NCBI GenBank assembly: GCA_934255405.1
Contig: CAKQNT010000021.1
Location: forward strand, 1-8,460
DNA from: an uncultured Alphaproteobacteria bacterium
GTDB lineage: Bacteria; Pseudomonadota; Alphaproteobacteria; RF32; CAG-239
DNA: 8,460 nucleotides
Direction: 5' to 3'
The notes below the pieces were generated by a model. It did no database searches. It was not told where the DNA came from and worked only from the letters and a program-made list of their open reading frames with translations. This document shows, piece by piece, positions 6,026-8,460 of the stretch. A program made the translations under genes and the position numbers. How positions within the stretch are numbered: the first letter of the stretch is position 1; every line of letters starts with the position of its first letter.

Positions 6026-7030
6026 TTACCTGGGCATAGCTCCAAGGATTCTTTGAACCAACCGAGGTGCAAATGCTTCTCCCAGAACCGCTCGTTGTAG
6101 CTTATCTTCATCAAGAGTCCACGCAGGAAACGGAAAATCATACGGTAAATCATAGCCACGTAGAAGCTCCAAAACAGTATAAGCCCGAGCATCGCTATAT
6201 GTACCATCTTCTTGAGGTCTTCCTGGGTGACAGGTAATCATTCCTCCCATGCCATCAGATTCTCTAAGGATACACGGAAAGGCATCTCCCCATTTAGGTC
6301 TCCGATATGCCGTTCTATAATATTCTTTTGGAGTTCCGTCCTTTTTGGTCGGTCTGTATTCTAGAGGATTATCAAAGGCCGTACAACCTGTTGCGGTGTG
6401 TCTCATAATTTCGATATCACGTTCAGGCCAGTACGGGGCAGTGTGATATTTCAGCTCATCTAATTTTTTACTCCAGATTGGATCATTCTCATATTTTTCA
6501 ATTCCACGTTCTCCTGCTTCAAGGCTAGGCAAATCACCAATAGCTTTTTCCAAGTTTCCCCATTGCTCTTTGGGTAATATTGGTGGTAATTTCCATTCGC
6601 CTATTCTGGAGGCCAAAACAATCGCACGAACACGTTGCTGTGGGGTCGAACTATATTTATGCGCATCAACACGCTGATAAAAATTAACCATATATCCATG
6701 TGTCCGAAAAAATTCTTTCAAATATTGACGGATGTTTTTTCCTTCAAGCTCTGGCAGGATTGTGTCCGACGAATAATCTAAAAATTCGGGGACATTTTCG
6801 ATCATAACCGTGTCAAAATTTCCTTTTTCAACAGCCTCTGTAACCTTCAAAATCAGACAATTACGAATATCTTCGTCTTTATTTTCACTCTGGTTGGCTT
6901 TGGAGTGCCCCTGACATGGCGGGGATGCCATCAAAAGCTTGGCGTTCAACTCTTTTGATTTAGAAATGAATTCCTCCATAGTTTCTGGCAAATTTACATC
7001 TTGAGGAATAACATGGCAGTGCTTGTACAT
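6026..7030 (-). CDS. DNA (cytosine-5-)-methyltransferase, N-terminally truncated
   Basis: A C5 cytosine DNA methyltransferase, which would transfer a methyl group from AdoMet to cytosine in a short target site. Motifs visible in order are IV with the catalytic Cys (SPPCQGHS, C39), VI (ENV, 78-80), VIII (QQRVR, 131-135), a target-recognition region (about 145-280), IX (RAYTVLELLRGY, 282-293) and X (GEAFAPRLVQRILGAM, 317-332). Absent is motif I (FxGxGG) with the following motif II acidic residue, which bind AdoMet. The product starts MYKHCHVIPQDV, which corresponds to the stretch just before motif IV in full-length enzymes, so about 40-60 residues are missing. An in-frame stop lies 8 codons upstream, and the ATG lacks a good ribosome site. 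The remaining frame is uninterrupted. It is probably a recent pseudogene, or half of a split enzyme whose partner is not in the window. No restriction endonuclease is adjacent. Confidence 0.85.
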   Translation of the reverse strand: MYKHCHVIPQDVNLPETMEEFISKSKELNAKLLMASPPCQGHSKANQSENKDEDIRNCLILKVTEAVEKGNFDTVMIENVPEFLDYSSDTILPELEGKNIRQYLKEFFRTHGYMVNFYQRVDAHKYSSTPQQRVRAIVLASRIGEWKLPPILPKEQWGNLEKAIGDLPSLEAGERGIEKYENDPIWSKKLDELKYHTAPYWPERDIEIMRHTATGCTAFDNPLEYRPTKKDGTPKEYYRTAYRRPKWGDAFPCILRESDGMGGMITCHPGRPQEDGTYSDARAYTVLELLRGYDLPYDFPFPAWTLDEDKLQRAVLGEAFAPRLVQRILGAMPR

Positions 7031-7057
7031 AATTGATTTTAAATGCTTTATTTAAAT

Positions 7058-8110
7058 TCATGCCTTATTCTTCAGAGAAACATTATTACTATTTGCAGTT
7101 ATTTTATCAACCTGATCTTGCGGTATAAAAAATAACTTGTTGTCTTTTTTAGATAGATATCCATTTGAAATTGCCCTAACCAATTGATATTCTTCTTTAT
7201 CTTGCGTTACTACTGTTGATCTGCTATTATAAAAATCAATCCAAAAAATTTCCTCGCCAATCAATGGAGCATAAAAAAGCAACACAGAGCATACAAATGC
7301 TGATATTTTCAATCTATCTGTATTTATATAATATACCAATGCAAAACAGCTTATAACATATAGCATGCTCCATTTGTCATTAAAAATATCTACAATTGTT
7401 GAATTAGATAAAAGAGATAAATGATATTTTATTACAAAGTATATTATTATCCAACTAAAGACTAGTATAAATATAGAAGCCCCTAAAAGTATGGAAATTA
7501 AAATATTGGCGAAATATACAGTACATTTACTTACTTTTTTATATGGTCTTTTAAGTTTAAGTCTTATTTGTGCTAAAAATCTTTTATATTTTGAATTTTT
7601 CCCTATATTTTGCTTTGCTCTATTTTTCTTCAGCTCCATTTTTTGTTCATATTGCTTTATCGGATATGAGATATATTCATCATCAACAAAAAAACCTGTT
7701 ATTATATTTTGTATAGCTCTCCCAATGATACTTTTTAAACGAATTTCTTTATATATAAAATTATGCCAAAAATTTTCAGTATTCATTTTCGAAACATACA
7801 AAAATAAATCTTCACATATGCTCGGCGTTAAAATGAGTGGAATGAGAAAAGAAAGGAAAAACAATATAAGCGAATATAAAACAATAAAGGGGATTGTTCC
7901 GTATAAAAAATCCGCATATGTTAGAAAGGACAGATAATGGTAATCTGTTTCAAGAAAATATCCGAAATTATATAAAAAAGAAGCTACCAAAAAGACAACT
8001 ATTACTATTGGCCTAAATCGCATAAAAGATAACAATTTGTCAATAGATGTTTCTGTTTTCCTATGGCTTATGCCAATATAGTTAATATACTGTTGTCGCC
8101 TTTTATACAT
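7058..8110 (-). CDS. Multi-pass membrane protein, function unknown, very AT-rich
   Basis: I do not recognise this 350-residue product. Hydrophobic segments are visible at about 34-53, 70-95, 198-227, 248-263 and 268-285. A long basic, probably cytoplasmic section lies between the second and third (about 120-195, with KKNRAKQNIGKNSKYKR and KLKRPYKKVSK). The last 60 residues form a small soluble region (YQLVRAISNGYLSKKDNKLF, then FIPQDQVDKI). No enzyme motif is evident. Codon use is dominated by A/T-ending codons and the gene is far poorer in GC than all its neighbours, a sign of foreign origin. A GAAGGG ribosome site precedes the ATG. It ends 27 bp before the methyltransferase start on the same strand, so co-transcription is likely. 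It could be a toxin- or defence-associated membrane effector, but nothing in the sequence proves this. Confidence 0.7.
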   Translation of the reverse strand: MYKRRQQYINYIGISHRKTETSIDKLLSFMRFRPIVIVVFLVASFLYNFGYFLETDYHYLSFLTYADFLYGTIPFIVLYSLILFFLSFLIPLILTPSICEDLFLYVSKMNTENFWHNFIYKEIRLKSIIGRAIQNIITGFFVDDEYISYPIKQYEQKMELKKNRAKQNIGKNSKYKRFLAQIRLKLKRPYKKVSKCTVYFANILISILLGASIFILVFSWIIIYFVIKYHLSLLSNSTIVDIFNDKWSMLYVISCFALVYYINTDRLKISAFVCSVLLFYAPLIGEEIFWIDFYNSRSTVVTQDKEEYQLVRAISNGYLSKKDNKLFFIPQDQVDKITANSNNVSLKNKA

Positions 8111-8220
8111 AATTAACCCTTCAAATTATTAATAACATGCACTTTGTAGATAGGTTTATTTAACTAAAACGCAAGTATATAACAAATTTATTAAAGTTAA
8201 ATATATTAAATTTTTTGCTC

Positions 8221-8240
8221 GGAAACTGCACGCAGTCTCC
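8221..8240. repeat. 20-bp near-perfect palindrome/hairpin
   Basis: GGAAACTGC and GCAGTCTCC face each other with one mismatch (a G-U pair if transcribed leftwards). It is a short GC-rich island in AT-rich DNA, 110 bp upstream of the membrane-protein start. It lies immediately before the CCAGCCACA repeat. It may be a protein-binding site or the remnant of a structured RNA. Confidence 0.4.
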
Positions 8241-8251
8241 AGCCACAATTC

Positions 8252-8280
8252 AAAAATCGTCAGAAATGGCGATTTTTCTT
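8252..8280 (+). terminator. Orphan terminator-like hairpin
   Basis: AAAAATCG (8252-8259) and CGATTTTT (8270-8277) form an 8-bp stem with a 10-nt loop and a T-rich tail (TTTTTCTTT) on the plus strand. No plus-strand gene lies upstream in the window for it to serve, apart from the CCA-ending sequence at 8239-8247. It could be the original terminator of a displaced or decayed RNA gene. Confidence 0.5.
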
Positions 8281-8302
8281 TATAAATCAAGTATTTAAGC
8301 TG

Positions 8303-8351
8303 GTTCGAAAATTAGGCATTAAATATACCATACACCGGATAATCTTCGAAC
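8303..8351. repeat. Inverted repeat with TTCGAA-type arms (right copy)
   Basis: GTTCGAAAATTA (8303-8314) and TAATCTTCGAAC (8340-8351) match at 11 of 12 positions across a 25-bp spacer. No gene is seen in 8281-8460; the stretch is AT-rich, and this repeat is its main structure. It may be a regulator- or recombinase-binding site. Confidence 0.45.
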
Positions 8352-8460
8352 TGATTTTATCAAGAATCTAACACAATCAAGGTGTTAATATATTTAATTC
8401 ATAAATTATAGTACAAAATTCAGATTCTATTTTTACTTTATTGTTTTTGGATAACCTGTC

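Larger units (their letters stand above)
5518..8247. mobile_element. Putative small genomic island at the tRNA-Gln 3' end
   Basis: The last bases of the tRNA gene plus flank, CCAGCCACA (5511-5519), recur exactly at 8239-8247, just before an orphan plus-strand terminator. The enclosed 2.7 kb holds an anomalous hairpin-rich block, a truncated DNA methyltransferase and a strongly AT-rich membrane-protein gene, all unlike the left half. Against it: the repeat is only 9 bp, shorter than usual tRNA attachment cores, and there is no integrase or excisionase. If real, it is a decayed remnant. Confidence 0.25.

Noticed and set aside
7491..7937. 148-codon open frame on the plus strand
   Set aside because: Antisense to the membrane-protein gene; long frames arise on both strands in such AT-rich sequence, and it lacks a ribosome site.
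8219..8247. tRNA- or tmRNA-like 3' end ending in CCA
   Set aside because: No T-arm (GTTCRA) at the correct distance and no 5' partner in the AT-rich upstream sequence; kept only as a possible attachment-site remnant.
1..8460. CRISPR array, toxin-antitoxin pair, retron or complete restriction-modification system
   Set aside because: No regularly spaced repeats, no reverse transcriptase, no endonuclease and no small paired genes are visible on either strand.

Overview
The window reads as chromosomal DNA of an alphaproteobacterium, most likely a small-genome or host-associated lineage. The partial flagellin at the left edge has the N-terminal sequence style of alphaproteobacterial flagellins, and coding regions use moderate GC except for one AT-rich segment on the right. 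This placement is inference: no rRNA or ribosomal protein is present.

Left half (1-5442), ordinary chromosome. A flagellin gene leaves the window leftwards (1-371). Between it and a glycyl-tRNA synthetase of the single-chain alpha2 type (760-2124, minus) lie a Rho-independent terminator for the synthetase and a 143-bp imperfect palindrome (601-743). A HAD-family phosphatase-like gene (2215-3096, plus) is divergent from the synthetase. It converges, with only 7 bp between stop codons, on a secreted beta-barrel-like protein (3104-3952, minus). Upstream of that, on the same strand, is a secreted protein of unknown family (4026-5147) carrying a Cys/His arrangement that resembles papain-like (CHAP/NlpC-P60) amidases. 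These last two genes may be co-transcribed and both act in the envelope.

Middle (5372-5561). A tRNA-Gln(TTG) gene with encoded CCA has a plausible promoter upstream and a clear terminator downstream.

Right half (5562-8460), accessory-looking. First comes a gene-free stretch of about 410 bp with an anomalous GC-rich, hairpin-rich block (5656-5846). Next is a C5 cytosine DNA methyltransferase (6026-7030, minus) that keeps motifs IV, VI, VIII, IX and X but lacks the N-terminal AdoMet-binding motif I, so it is probably dead or dependent on a partner. It is followed by a very AT-rich multi-pass membrane protein of unknown family (7058-8110, minus). The last 350 bp hold hairpins, an orphan plus-strand terminator and an inverted repeat, but no gene. 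The tRNA 3' end (CCAGCCACA, 5511-5519) recurs exactly at 8239-8247, directly before the orphan terminator. This suggests, weakly, a small island inserted at the tRNA, although no integrase is visible.

I see no CRISPR array and no complete recognised defence system. The strongest leads are the truncated methyltransferase and its AT-rich neighbour beside the tRNA, the structured block at 5656-5846, the long palindrome at 601-743, and the unassigned Cys/His envelope protein.
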